Source: Desulfurellaceae bacterium bin18 (GTDB taxonomy: Bacteria; Desulfobacterota; Binatia; Bin18). From it: a stretch of DNA of 64,000 bases. How positions within the stretch are numbered: position 1 is the first letter of the stretch; each line of letters starts with the position of its first letter. This document shows, one piece after another, positions 57,550-64,000 of this stretch. The stretch is from assembly GCA_002238415.1 (NCBI GenBank), contig MPMI01000017.1:1-64000 (forward strand), read 5' to 3'. Below the pieces are notes generated by a model, which saw nothing but the letters and a program-made list of their open reading frames with translations, searched no databases and had not been told where the DNA came from. The position numbers and the translations under genes were made by a program.

Positions 57550-58896
57550 GTGCAAAATACCAAGATCGTGATGCCCAAACTCGGCCAGGCCATGACCGAG
57601 GGGGTGGTCGTGCGATGGCATTGTAAAAACGGCGAGCGCGTCACTGCCGGCGAGCTGCTCGTCACGGTGGAGACGGACAAGGCTACGTATGATCTTGAAG
57701 CGACCGCGAGTGGGACGCTCCACGTTGTGGTTCAAGAAGGCGAAGAGGTCCCGATTCATACCGTCATTGGCGAGATTGGTGACGCGCCAGTCCAGGCGGA
57801 TACCACCTCCGCTCTGCCACCTGCCGAACCGGTCGTTCAACAGCGAATAGCGTCACGCCCAAGGCGTGTCCTCGCCTCACCTAAAGCTAAACGACTGGCC
57901 GCTGAACGCGGCATTGATCTTTCAACCCTGACGCCGTCATCTGCGGATGGGGTGATTTCCGCGGCTGATGTAGAGCAGGCCGCGGAGAACGCAGTTGCCC
58001 AGCAGCAGTCTGCGACGGCCACTCGACCTGGTTCCGCTCCAACCCGGACCGAGCGCGAACGCCGCCCTCTGACCGGCATTCGGAAGGCCTCCGCCCGCCG
58101 GGTCCAGGCCGCCTGGCAGACCATTCCGCATATCGTCCAGATGATCGAGGTCGATGCCGGCGCACTGCAAACGGTCCGGGAACGACTCAAAGCGGACATC
58201 GCCGGGCTGACGCTCAACGACCTGATTTTACACGCGGCGGCGCGGGTGTTGGCCGGACTGCCCGACCTCAACGCGACGGTCGAAAACGAAGAGCTTATTC
58301 TCTATGACGGGGTTGATATCGGCTTTGCCGTTGACTCGCCGCGCGGCCTGCTGGTCCCGGTCATCCGCGGGGCGGACGGCCTGTCTATAGCACAGCTTGC
58401 GAAGGACAGGCAGCGACTGGTTGAAGTCGCTCGGGCGGGGCAGTTGCAGCCGGCCGATATGGGTCAGGCCAGTCTGACCGTCTCGAACCTTGGCATGTTC
58501 GGCATCCGGGCCGGCACCCCGGTCATCAATCTGGGTGAACCCATCCTCGTCTTTGTGGGCGCGGTTGAAGAGCGGCCGGTCGTGCGGAATGGGCAGATTA
58601 TCGCTCGTCCCATGCTGACGCTCAGCATTGCTTATGACCACCGGGTAGCGGACGGGGTAGCGGCATCTCGTTTGAGTCAGGGGCTGAAAGAGGCGCTGGA
58701 GAATCTAGGATCAGAATCCTTCTCGGAAGTCTCCAACCCCCAACCCCCAACCCCCAGAAGGCCCTGGACAAACGGGAAGTCCGCTCAATGTCTGCTGGCG
58801 AGCGATATGCCGTTCGGGTGCGGAGCCACGCTCATGTCTGGAGCCTTGACGAGCCGGCGAGCGACGGCGGAGAGGATACCGGCCCGGACCCGGTAA
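57550..58896 (+). CDS. acoC: Dihydrolipoamide acyltransferase E2 component, 448 aa
   Basis: A GTG start 7 nt after E1beta. Domains: lipoyl (1-78) with the lipoylated Lys44 in ETDKATYDLE; peripheral-subunit-binding domain (about 107-142, ASPKAKRLAAERGIDLSTL); catalytic CAT-like domain (170-385) with HRVADG at 364-369. After the normal end (about residue 388) the frame runs 60 codons further through a CCAACCCCC repeat and overlaps OsmC by 109 nt. A frameshift or lost stop near 58733-58757 may have created this tail. No E3 gene follows. Confidence 0.82.
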   Translation: MQNTKIVMPKLGQAMTEGVVVRWHCKNGERVTAGELLVTVETDKATYDLEATASGTLHVVVQEGEEVPIHTVIGEIGDAPVQADTTSALPPAEPVVQQRIASRPRRVLASPKAKRLAAERGIDLSTLTPSSADGVISAADVEQAAENAVAQQQSATATRPGSAPTRTERERRPLTGIRKASARRVQAAWQTIPHIVQMIEVDAGALQTVRERLKADIAGLTLNDLILHAAARVLAGLPDLNATVENEELILYDGVDIGFAVDSPRGLLVPVIRGADGLSIAQLAKDRQRLVEVARAGQLQPADMGQASLTVSNLGMFGIRAGTPVINLGEPILVFVGAVEERPVVRNGQIIARPMLTLSIAYDHRVADGVAASRLSQGLKEALENLGSESFSEVSNPQPPTPRRPWTNGKSAQCLLASDMPFGCGATLMSGALTSRRATAERIPARTR

Positions 58897-59210
58897 CCGC
58901 TTTTCTCGGCGCTCTTCTCTCCTGCATGACGATTGCCTTCAAAGCGGCTGCCCGGCGTCGCAAGATTTCAATTGAGCGGATTGAGGGACGTGCCAAAGCA
59001 TCGCCGAAGGGCCAGGTGAAAGAGATAACCTTAACCCTGGCTGTGTGGAGCTCGGCTTCGGAGCAAGACGCACAGATTCTCCTCGAACGGGCCAAGCGCG
59101 GCTGTTATGTAAGCGGAGTGCTGAGGCCGGATATCCACCTTACGGTGGAGTTGGTCAGGCACGCGCCGGACGCCGCCTCTTCCCCTCGCCCCCTTGGGGG
59201 AGAGGGCTAG
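58788..59210 (+). CDS. OsmC family protein, 140 aa
   Basis: The frame from ATG 58788 overlaps the E2 tail. OsmC features: PVTAFLGALLSCMTIAFKAA with the conserved Cys46 and a second Cys in RAKRGCYVSGVLRPDIHL. This matches the two-cysteine peroxidase pattern. Function: organic-hydroperoxide reduction, often dihydrolipoamide-dependent, which fits its place behind an E2 gene. The C-terminus runs into the G/C-rich repeat at 59181-59220, which provides the last residues and the stop. Confidence 0.82.
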   Translation: MSAGERYAVRVRSHAHVWSLDEPASDGGEDTGPDPVTAFLGALLSCMTIAFKAAARRRKISIERIEGRAKASPKGQVKEITLTLAVWSSASEQDAQILLERAKRGCYVSGVLRPDIHLTVELVRHAPDAASSPRPLGGEG

Positions 59211-59220
59211 GGTGAGGGGG
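59181..59220. repeat. GC-rich palindromic intergenic repeat
   Basis: TCCCCTCGCCCCCTTGGGGG then AGAGGGCTAGGGTGAGGGGG is the well-known dispersed CCCTCACCCTAGCCCTCTCCC repeat type in reverse orientation. It overlaps the 3' end of the OsmC gene and supplies its stop codon. May stop transcription. Confidence 0.7.
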
Positions 59221-59256
59221 TCTCAGTAGTAACGCTATCGAGTGACCCGGACCTGC

Positions 59257-60192
59257 CTATTCATGCAGAGCGGTTTTCAGCGCCGCGGCCGCCTTTTCCA
59301 ATGCCTGCCCGGCCGGCTCAACGACCTTGGCCATACCCATAAAGCCGTGGATGAGCCCCTCAAAACAAACGTATTCAACCGCTACGCCTGCCTCACGCAG
59401 CTTGGCCGCGTACGCGGCTCCCTCGTCCCGCAGGGGATCGTATTCCGCGGTGGCAATAAAGGCCGGCGGCAGGGAGCGGCATTGATCGGTCGAGGCGTGC
59501 AGGGGAGAGGCCAGCGGGTTGTGTCCATCCGCTTCGCTGGCGAGATAATGATCCCAGAACCACCCCATCATCTCGGTTGTCAGAAAATAGCCGTCCGCAT
59601 TTTCGGTGTGCGACGGCAGGTCAACCGCGTGCGCCGTGACCGGGTATAGGAGGAGTTGATAGGCGAGAGCCGGCAGACCACTCTCTTGCGCCTTGAGGGT
59701 CACTGCGGCCGCCAGGTTGGCACCGGCACTTTCACCGCCCACAGCCAGTCGAGAGACATCCCCGTTCAGGGCGGCCGCGTTGAACGCGACCCACCGCGTC
59801 GCGGCGTAGCAGTCATTGACCGCTGCCGGAAATTTGTCTTCTGGCGCGAGTCTGTAGTCTGCGGAGACCACCACGCAGTTAGCAAGATTAGTCAAGGCAC
59901 GACAGGATGCATCCACCGTGTTCAGACTGCCAACCACCCAGCCACCCCCGTGAAAATAGACCAATATGGGAAACGGGCCGTCTCCGGCGGGGGTGTAAAT
60001 ACGGATCGGCTGTTTGCCGGCTACGCCGGGTATCAGCCGGTCTTCGACCGTGCCGACCGGCTCAGGGTCAGCCGCTACGCCCCGCGCGGCTTCCATGGCG
60101 GTCCGCGCTTCCTGGGGCGAAAGATGATGTAAGGGTGGGCCGGCGGCGGCCATTTGTTCGAGGGCTTTCGCGACCTGGGGATGGAGTGGCAT
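59257..60192 (-). CDS. Alpha/beta hydrolase fold-3 (HSL/esterase family) protein, 311 aa
   Basis: An esterase of the hormone-sensitive-lipase type. Oxyanion-hole motif FHGGGWVVGS (about 80-89), nucleophile elbow GGESAGANLA (Ser about 155), catalytic Asp in AEYDPLRDEG (about 247) and His in IHGFMGM (about 281). The N-terminus is short (LHPQVAKALEQMAAAG). Acts on short or medium acyl esters, intracellular (no signal peptide). Good RBS (AAAGGAAAACGCC). Next to a second alpha/beta hydrolase in the same orientation (27-nt gap), likely an operon. Confidence 0.88.
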   Translation of the reverse strand: MPLHPQVAKALEQMAAAGPPLHHLSPQEARTAMEAARGVAADPEPVGTVEDRLIPGVAGKQPIRIYTPAGDGPFPILVYFHGGGWVVGSLNTVDASCRALTNLANCVVVSADYRLAPEDKFPAAVNDCYAATRWVAFNAAALNGDVSRLAVGGESAGANLAAAVTLKAQESGLPALAYQLLLYPVTAHAVDLPSHTENADGYFLTTEMMGWFWDHYLASEADGHNPLASPLHASTDQCRSLPPAFIATAEYDPLRDEGAAYAAKLREAGVAVEYVCFEGLIHGFMGMAKVVEPAGQALEKAAAALKTALHE

Positions 60193-60219
60193 GGCGTTTT
60201 CCTTTCATCCGAGCGCACA

Positions 60220-61002
60220 TCATACCAGAAAATTTCGGATGAGGCGGACGCATTCGGTTGGCTTTTCCAGTGGCGGGCAATTACCGCATTGCGGAATGAT
60301 TTCTACGCGGGCGTTGGGCAGAGCGTGCTGATACAAGGCACTGCATTCCAGCGGCACGATCCGGTCGTCCTGTCCCCAGATAATGAGGGTTGGCAGCTGC
60401 ACTCGGCCTAACAGCCCAGGCAGGCTGGGGCTGAACATATACGGCTTCCAACAGTAGCGGACGAGAGTTTCCTGGTTGCGCGTTTGTATGTCGCGCTCCT
60501 CTTTGGACGGCTTGTGCTGGAACAGTTCGGCATACTCGGCAACCTGCTGTGGGTCGAAATACGCCAGTTGTCTGGTGCCCTCCTGTCCGTGCAGAAAAAC
60601 ATCGGCAATTTCGCCGTCCCTCGGTTGGATACCGGCCGCGTCAATCAGAATGAGATGCTCGAATGTCCTGGGCGACATAACCGCCATTTCTGCTGCCAGC
60701 CAGCCACCGATGAAGTGACCCGCCAGGGTAACCTGAGATAGCTCCAGCGCATCCAACAGCCACAGACTGAAGCGCGTCAGGTCCGTAAAGGATTCGAGCC
60801 AGGGGGGACGTTCGGACTGCCCAAAGCCCGGACAGGTTGGCGCATAGACAGTAAAGGACTCGGCCAACTGTTCGTGATATTGCCGCCAGCCCAGACTGCC
60901 TTCCGCGCCGTGCAGCATGACGAGCGGCTTGCCCCGGCCGCCTTTCAGATAATGAATTGTGGCGCCGCCGACTTCGATAGTATGTTCTGCATGTTCTGGC
61001 AT
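60220..61002 (-). CDS. Alpha/beta hydrolase lacking the nucleophile serine, 260 aa
   Basis: Fold features: HGAEGSLGWRQYHEQLAESF (oxyanion strand), YAPTCPGFGQSE, and the nucleophile elbow reads AGHFIGGWLA (about 98-107) instead of GHS-x-GG, so the serine is replaced by Phe. The downstream Asp (WGQDDRIVP) and His-type region (IPQCGNCPPLE) also look altered, with Cys/Asn where His is expected. It may be a non-catalytic or differently acting homologue. Downstream of the LLM gene, which ends 61032 (29-nt gap), so one operon. Confidence 0.8.
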   Translation of the reverse strand: MPEHAEHTIEVGGATIHYLKGGRGKPLVMLHGAEGSLGWRQYHEQLAESFTVYAPTCPGFGQSERPPWLESFTDLTRFSLWLLDALELSQVTLAGHFIGGWLAAEMAVMSPRTFEHLILIDAAGIQPRDGEIADVFLHGQEGTRQLAYFDPQQVAEYAELFQHKPSKEERDIQTRNQETLVRYCWKPYMFSPSLPGLLGRVQLPTLIIWGQDDRIVPLECSALYQHALPNARVEIIPQCGNCPPLEKPTECVRLIRNFLV

Positions 61003-61031
61003 GGTTGTTGTCTCTGTTCCATGGAGATTGT

Positions 61032-62252
61032 CTATGGAGCGTGTTCAAAGGGTCCGGGCAGTCCCAGCTCTTTTCCCATTTCCCGGACTGCCGGGAGCAC
61101 GTCATGCTCCATGAGGGCTAAACAGCGCATCGTGTCTTCATGTCCGATGGTGCCATCATTCGTCCAGACGCCAAGAATGCCGGGGCGGACAACGCTGAGG
61201 ACTTCGCGTAGTTTCCTGACTACCGTGTCCGGGTTGCCCACAATAACCCGGTTGCTTTCTACGACCTTTTCCCAGCCCGCGGAATCAACGCCGCCGTAGA
61301 GGGGGTCAGGCCGGAGTGAATAGCGCCGGTACTGGTCGACAATGCGCTTGGCCCCTTCGCGTGAGTTATAGCCCGGCGGGGCCATGAAGTCGCCCGGCAG
61401 CGGCACGCGACCGACACCGGCGTTTCCGATCAGAAAACCTTTACCGACCTCATACGCTTTTTCGTCTGTGTCCTGGACATGGACGCGGACGAGATAGCCA
61501 AAGTTTTGTGGACCCGGCTCATAGCCCACCCGCTTGGCGGCCTCGGTATAAATTGCGGTCAGGTCCAGGGTCACCTGGGGATCGGTTTCTAAATAGATGT
61601 AGGGATAGTGGTGCTGGGCACACCAGATCAGCGTCTCCGGGCTGCCGATACCGGGAATCCAAACGGGCGGATGCGGCTGTTGGAGCGGTCGTTCAAACGG
61701 GTTGACGACCCGGAACTGATAATGCTTACCCTCCCAGCGCCACGGCCCTGGGGTGGTCCAGGTTTTGATAATCAAGTCGTGCGCTTCTTCAAAACGCTCG
61801 CGGTTATACACCGGGTTGGTGTTCGTTGCCCAGCTCTCAATACCCGTTCCCCGTACAAAGCCCGATACGAGTCGGCCCCGCGAGATCATATCGATCTCCG
61901 CCAGCTCCTCGGCCAGTCGTAGCGGGTTATCGAAAATCGGGAGTGGATTGCCCAGCAGGACGATTTTTGCCCGCTTGGTAGTGCGGGCCAGGATGGCGGC
62001 TTCGAGATTCATGGCCGCCCCCATACACGTCGGGGTATTATGATGCTCATTCAGCATCAGACCGTCGAAGCCAACCTCTTCTGAGTACTCGTACTCGTCG
62101 AGATAGGTATTATACAGGTCCGCTCCCAGGCTTGGATTGAAATGGGCATTCGGAAACGTCAGGCGGACAGCGCTGCGGAAACTCTGGCGCACATCTTCTT
62201 CCGAGTAGTCTACATAGGCCCGTTCTGTAAAACGCATGAGAAACATACCCAT
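61032..62252 (-). CDS. LLM class flavin-dependent oxidoreductase, 406 aa
   Basis: Starts at ATG 62252 or 62246; GGAGG gives spacing 3 or 9, and the second choice is as likely. Luciferase-like features: GLMLNEHHNTPTCMGAAMNL, KIVLLGNPLPIFDNPLRLAE, LVSGFVRGTGIESWATN and PPVWIPGIGSPETLIW. Longer (406) than the other LLM genes in this window, with extra C-terminal helices. First gene of the three-gene set with the two hydrolases (62252 to 59257). Together they could oxidise and then cleave a cyclic ketone or ester (inference). Confidence 0.85.
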   Translation of the reverse strand: MGMFLMRFTERAYVDYSEEDVRQSFRSAVRLTFPNAHFNPSLGADLYNTYLDEYEYSEEVGFDGLMLNEHHNTPTCMGAAMNLEAAILARTTKRAKIVLLGNPLPIFDNPLRLAEELAEIDMISRGRLVSGFVRGTGIESWATNTNPVYNRERFEEAHDLIIKTWTTPGPWRWEGKHYQFRVVNPFERPLQQPHPPVWIPGIGSPETLIWCAQHHYPYIYLETDPQVTLDLTAIYTEAAKRVGYEPGPQNFGYLVRVHVQDTDEKAYEVGKGFLIGNAGVGRVPLPGDFMAPPGYNSREGAKRIVDQYRRYSLRPDPLYGGVDSAGWEKVVESNRVIVGNPDTVVRKLREVLSVVRPGILGVWTNDGTIGHEDTMRCLALMEHDVLPAVREMGKELGLPGPFEHAP

Positions 62253-62373
62253 GCCCCTCCTTTCTCTCCCGGACACTATCCTGTCTGGTATCACCGGATC
62301 AAGAGAAAGGGACGGACGCAGCTTGACTCCTGTCAGCAGGCCGCATACGGATAGCCGGAGAGGAGGGCTGAGT

Positions 62374-62766
62374 ATGGCAAAGACCTACGCCAAGAACACG
62401 ATTTCGTATGAATCCGCAGCGGCAATGGTGGCCGCGGCTGTCGCCAAGGCAGAAGAGTTGGGCTGCAAACAGAACGTGGCGGTTGTTGATGATGGCGGCA
62501 ATCTCAAGGCGTTTGGCCGCATGGACGGCGCCCCGCTACTCGGGGTGGAAGGCTGCCAACGCAAGGCGTTTACCGCCCTGTTTGGGGTGGGAACACAAGA
62601 CCTCTACAGCGCCATCAAAGATGACCAATCCCTGGTCGTCGGCTTGTCGCATTTTTCTCGGGCGACCATGGTCGGGGGTGGACTGCCCATTGTCGTTGAT
62701 GGGGAGGTCATCGGCGGGATCGGCGTTGGCGGCAGCACGGTCGATGAAGACGTGGCCTGCTCGTAG
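62374..62766 (+). CDS. GlcG/HbpS-family heme-binding-like protein, 130 aa, ending at a premature TAG
   Basis: ATG 62374 with GGAGAGGAGGGCTG. HbpS/GlcG fold: ISYESAAAMVAAAVAKAEEL, NVAVVDDGGNLKAFGRMDGA, KAFTALFGVGTQDLYSAI, GGLPIVVDGEVIGGIGVGGS. The family normally ends '..DVAVAQAGLDTL'. Here the codons read EDVAC-S-TAG-AGLDTLNG-TAG, so a TAG at 62764-62766 replaces a residue and removes nine C-terminal codons that remain in frame to 62793. The loss may be tolerated, or it may be a nonsense mutation. The substrate is unknown (heme, cobalamin or flavin-type ligands). Confidence 0.8.
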   Translation: MAKTYAKNTISYESAAAMVAAAVAKAEELGCKQNVAVVDDGGNLKAFGRMDGAPLLGVEGCQRKAFTALFGVGTQDLYSAIKDDQSLVVGLSHFSRATMVGGGLPIVVDGEVIGGIGVGGSTVDEDVACS

Positions 62767-62809
62767 GCTGGGCTCGACACGCTCAACGGCTAGCTTGCAG
62801 AGAGATTGA

Positions 62810-63205
62810 TCAGATCGGTCGCGGCACGCGCGGGACGGGGCGTTGCGACCCGCCCGACGGCGGGGTTTGGGGGGGAGTTTCTTCGCCCTCGCCCACCCGG
62901 AGTTGGTCTTGTGTGCAGAGTCCCTTTTCGATCAGCACCTTTTCCAACGAGGCCAGCCAGTGTTCATAATAGCCGGTCATGGGAGTGTCCGGCTTGTCGG
63001 CCTGCGTCTTATCCGCGACTCCAATTTCTGCAATCAAATGGTCTCGAAACTCGTCCCATTGATACTGCCCCTGTTCACACAGGGCCACGGCCAGGGCAAA
63101 GGCTCGCCGTTCCCAAGCGTCGTGAAAGACCAGCTCGCCGCTCTTCCGCGGCAGAGCCGTGTCCCCAGCCATATTTGAGACCTTGCGGTCGGGTGTAGAT
63201 TTCAT
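62810..63205 (-). CDS. Nitrile hydratase accessory protein-like (NHase beta N-terminal type), 131 aa
   Basis: The core matches the nitrile-hydratase accessory/beta-subunit N-terminal family: RKSGELVFHDAWERRAFALA, VALCEQGQYQWDEFRDHLIA, YYEHWLASLEKVLIEKGLC with 'TQDQLRVGEGEE'. Such proteins aid cobalt or iron loading of NHase or thiocyanate hydrolase. No alpha or beta subunit is adjacent here. The start may be ATG 63205 or the second ATG at 63172. The C-terminal Pro-rich end is unusual. Not co-directional with the HbpS gene. Confidence 0.72.
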   Translation of the reverse strand: MKSTPDRKVSNMAGDTALPRKSGELVFHDAWERRAFALAVALCEQGQYQWDEFRDHLIAEIGVADKTQADKPDTPMTGYYEHWLASLEKVLIEKGLCTQDQLRVGEGEETPPQTPPSGGSQRPVPRVPRPI

Positions 63206-63267
63206 GCTGCTGGATGAAAGAATACTTTGGGAATTATATACAAGGCGATCCTAGCACCATTACTGGG

Positions 63268-63474
63268 TTAGGGCCGCTGCCAGTTCTCGTCCCGAAAGCG
63301 CCGATAGTCCGTCACCCACGTCGGAAACGGCTCCCATGGCTTCGCATCCACATGATGGCGTAGCCCACACCAGGTAAACATATACCGCTGCATGTGCACC
63401 GGCACAAGGGCAACGGGCAGAAACGGAACAAATTGGTCTTGACGAACGGGAACCGAGGGGGCACTATCGTTCAT
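63268..63474 (-). CDS. Small hypothetical protein, 68 aa
   Basis: ATG 63474 with GGAAG upstream; the longer frame to 63603 is not supported. It contains VALVPVHMQRYMFTWCGLRH and ends WEPFPTWVTDYRRFRDENWQ, aromatic-rich and weakly conserved-looking. No domain recognised. It lies upstream of the NHase accessory-like gene with a 62-nt gap, so possibly co-transcribed. Confidence 0.4.
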   Translation of the reverse strand: MNDSAPSVPVRQDQFVPFLPVALVPVHMQRYMFTWCGLRHHVDAKPWEPFPTWVTDYRRFRDENWQRP

Positions 63475-63727
63475 GGCTGGCTTCCATAGCCTCTTGTTGT
63501 GTGAGAGGCGATTAGTGTATTGAGAAGCTCTGACTATGGTTGGGGCTTTTCTTTTTCTACATCGGTCGCTCCTTCCTGGTAGTGTGCCGACAGGGGACTG
63601 CACAATGTGTAGCTCTCGTCAAATATCCCGCCGCCGTCCCCTCCCATTTTACCCTTGTTCCCCTCTGCAGAGATTTGCGCACAGCAAGCCTACTTTCCCC
63701 GGCAGGCTGGTTCATTGACGCGCAGAT

Positions 63728-64000
63728 CTAAGGATCATCAGGTGCAACGCACTGTAAGTCCTCCTCCTCATGCTCTCGCCAGCAGCAAGGACTATGATCG
63801 ATCCACCCGAGAATTTCTATTTCCGGTTGTTCGCCCTTAGGTATGTTCTCCTGTTCGGGTAGAAAGAGGAACTCAAACGCAAATACGATTGCAGCGAGGA
63901 ACGATTCGCGCCCGACTAGCAACACGACGACCACGAGGATCAAGAGCCCAATCATGATGAACATCAACACCATAAGCAGGCCCAAGGCATCCATGACCAT
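63728..64000 (-). CDS. Small membrane protein, at least 90 aa (at window edge)
   Basis: Starts ATG at 64000 or continues beyond the window. Two hydrophobic spans (MVLMFIMIGLLILVVVVLLV and FLAAIVFAFEFLFL) with a short polar link, then a Cys- and Glu-rich cytosolic tail (CCWREHEEEDLQCV). No family recognised. Confidence 0.4.
   Translation of the reverse strand: MVMDALGLLMVLMFIMIGLLILVVVVLLVGRESFLAAIVFAFEFLFLPEQENIPKGEQPEIEILGWIDHSPCCWREHEEEDLQCVAPDDP

Noticed and set aside
1-64000. tRNA, rRNA or phage integrase genes
   Set aside because: No cloverleaf, ribosomal or integrase signatures were noticed on reading; a covariance-model scan would be needed to exclude short RNAs.

Overview
The window looks like a chromosome segment of an uncultured, moderately GC-rich Gram-negative bacterium. 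Outer-membrane genes (a DUF1302-type barrel, a LolA-like protein and a predicted lipoprotein), MurJ and many signal peptides support this. The abundance of luciferase-like flavin monooxygenases (five), CaiB-type CoA-transferases, short-chain dehydrogenases and an RND/LolA-like/DUF1302 operon recalls Tectomicrobia (Entotheonella), Binatota and related 'deltaproteobacterial' lineages. That placement is inference from gene content only. I see no tRNA, rRNA or CRISPR array.

Layout. (1) 1-4.8 kb is accessory: the 5' end of an IS630-type transposase at the edge, REP-like repeats, a winged-helix protein, a GIY-YIG/RAMA-like protein, and small unknown genes including two members of one unknown family (1085-1378 and 3199-3474). 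(2) 4.8-14.3 kb is metabolic. A three-gene operon (two LLM oxidoreductases and an FMN alpha-hydroxy-acid dehydrogenase) lies divergent from a TetR gene. The TetR gene is followed by an envelope-transport operon: RND/MMPL permease, LolA-like protein, AMIN-DUF1302 barrel. (3) 14.3-19.4 kb is an accessory island: DUF1643 protein, debris of SDR, CaiB and DUF1302 gene ends, a YecR-like lipoprotein, a gene interrupted by an in-frame TAA, a decayed IS1595 transposase, and a paralogue of the small membrane protein at 4424. (4) 19.4-31.2 kb: ECF sigma factor with a YfbK-like VWA membrane protein, a decayed SDR-CaiB module, a PIN toxin-antitoxin pair, then a five-gene operon (LLM, LLM, SDR, CaiB, CaiB). 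A secreted protein and a GST follow, each behind a copy of the same promoter module. (5) 31.2-38.2 kb: secreted and membrane proteins, a molybdopterin oxidoreductase with a hotdog ammonia-lyase-like partner, a Sel1 repeat protein, a CYTH protein and an N-acyl-D-amino-acid deacylase.

(6) 38.3-42.6 kb is a second accessory patch: a Cas4-like/RNase H-like nuclease and a small unknown gene between 23-bp direct repeats, kinase and MshEN gene fragments, and a conserved lipoprotein. (7) 42.6-52.6 kb: a MatB-like acyl-CoA synthetase and an FAH-family hydrolase, then three NCS2 permeases that each carry an unusual cytoplasmic C-terminal domain resembling a GHKL/anti-sigma ATPase. murJ lies between the second and third; the first two arose by a tandem duplication that also copied the murJ 5' end. 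(8) 52.7-64 kb: Uup-type ABC-F ATPase, an SDR plus acetoin/2-oxoacid dehydrogenase operon (E1alpha, E1beta, E2, OsmC), two alpha/beta hydrolases (one lacking its nucleophile serine), an LLM enzyme, a GlcG/HbpS protein with a late nonsense codon, an orphan nitrile-hydratase accessory protein and small unknowns.

The main themes are flavin/CoA-based catabolism of unidentified substrates, envelope transport, and repeated duplication and decay of SDR-CaiB and NCS2 modules. The most unusual features are the NCS2-GHKL-like fusions, the two unknown small-protein families and the recurrent 3'-end gene debris.
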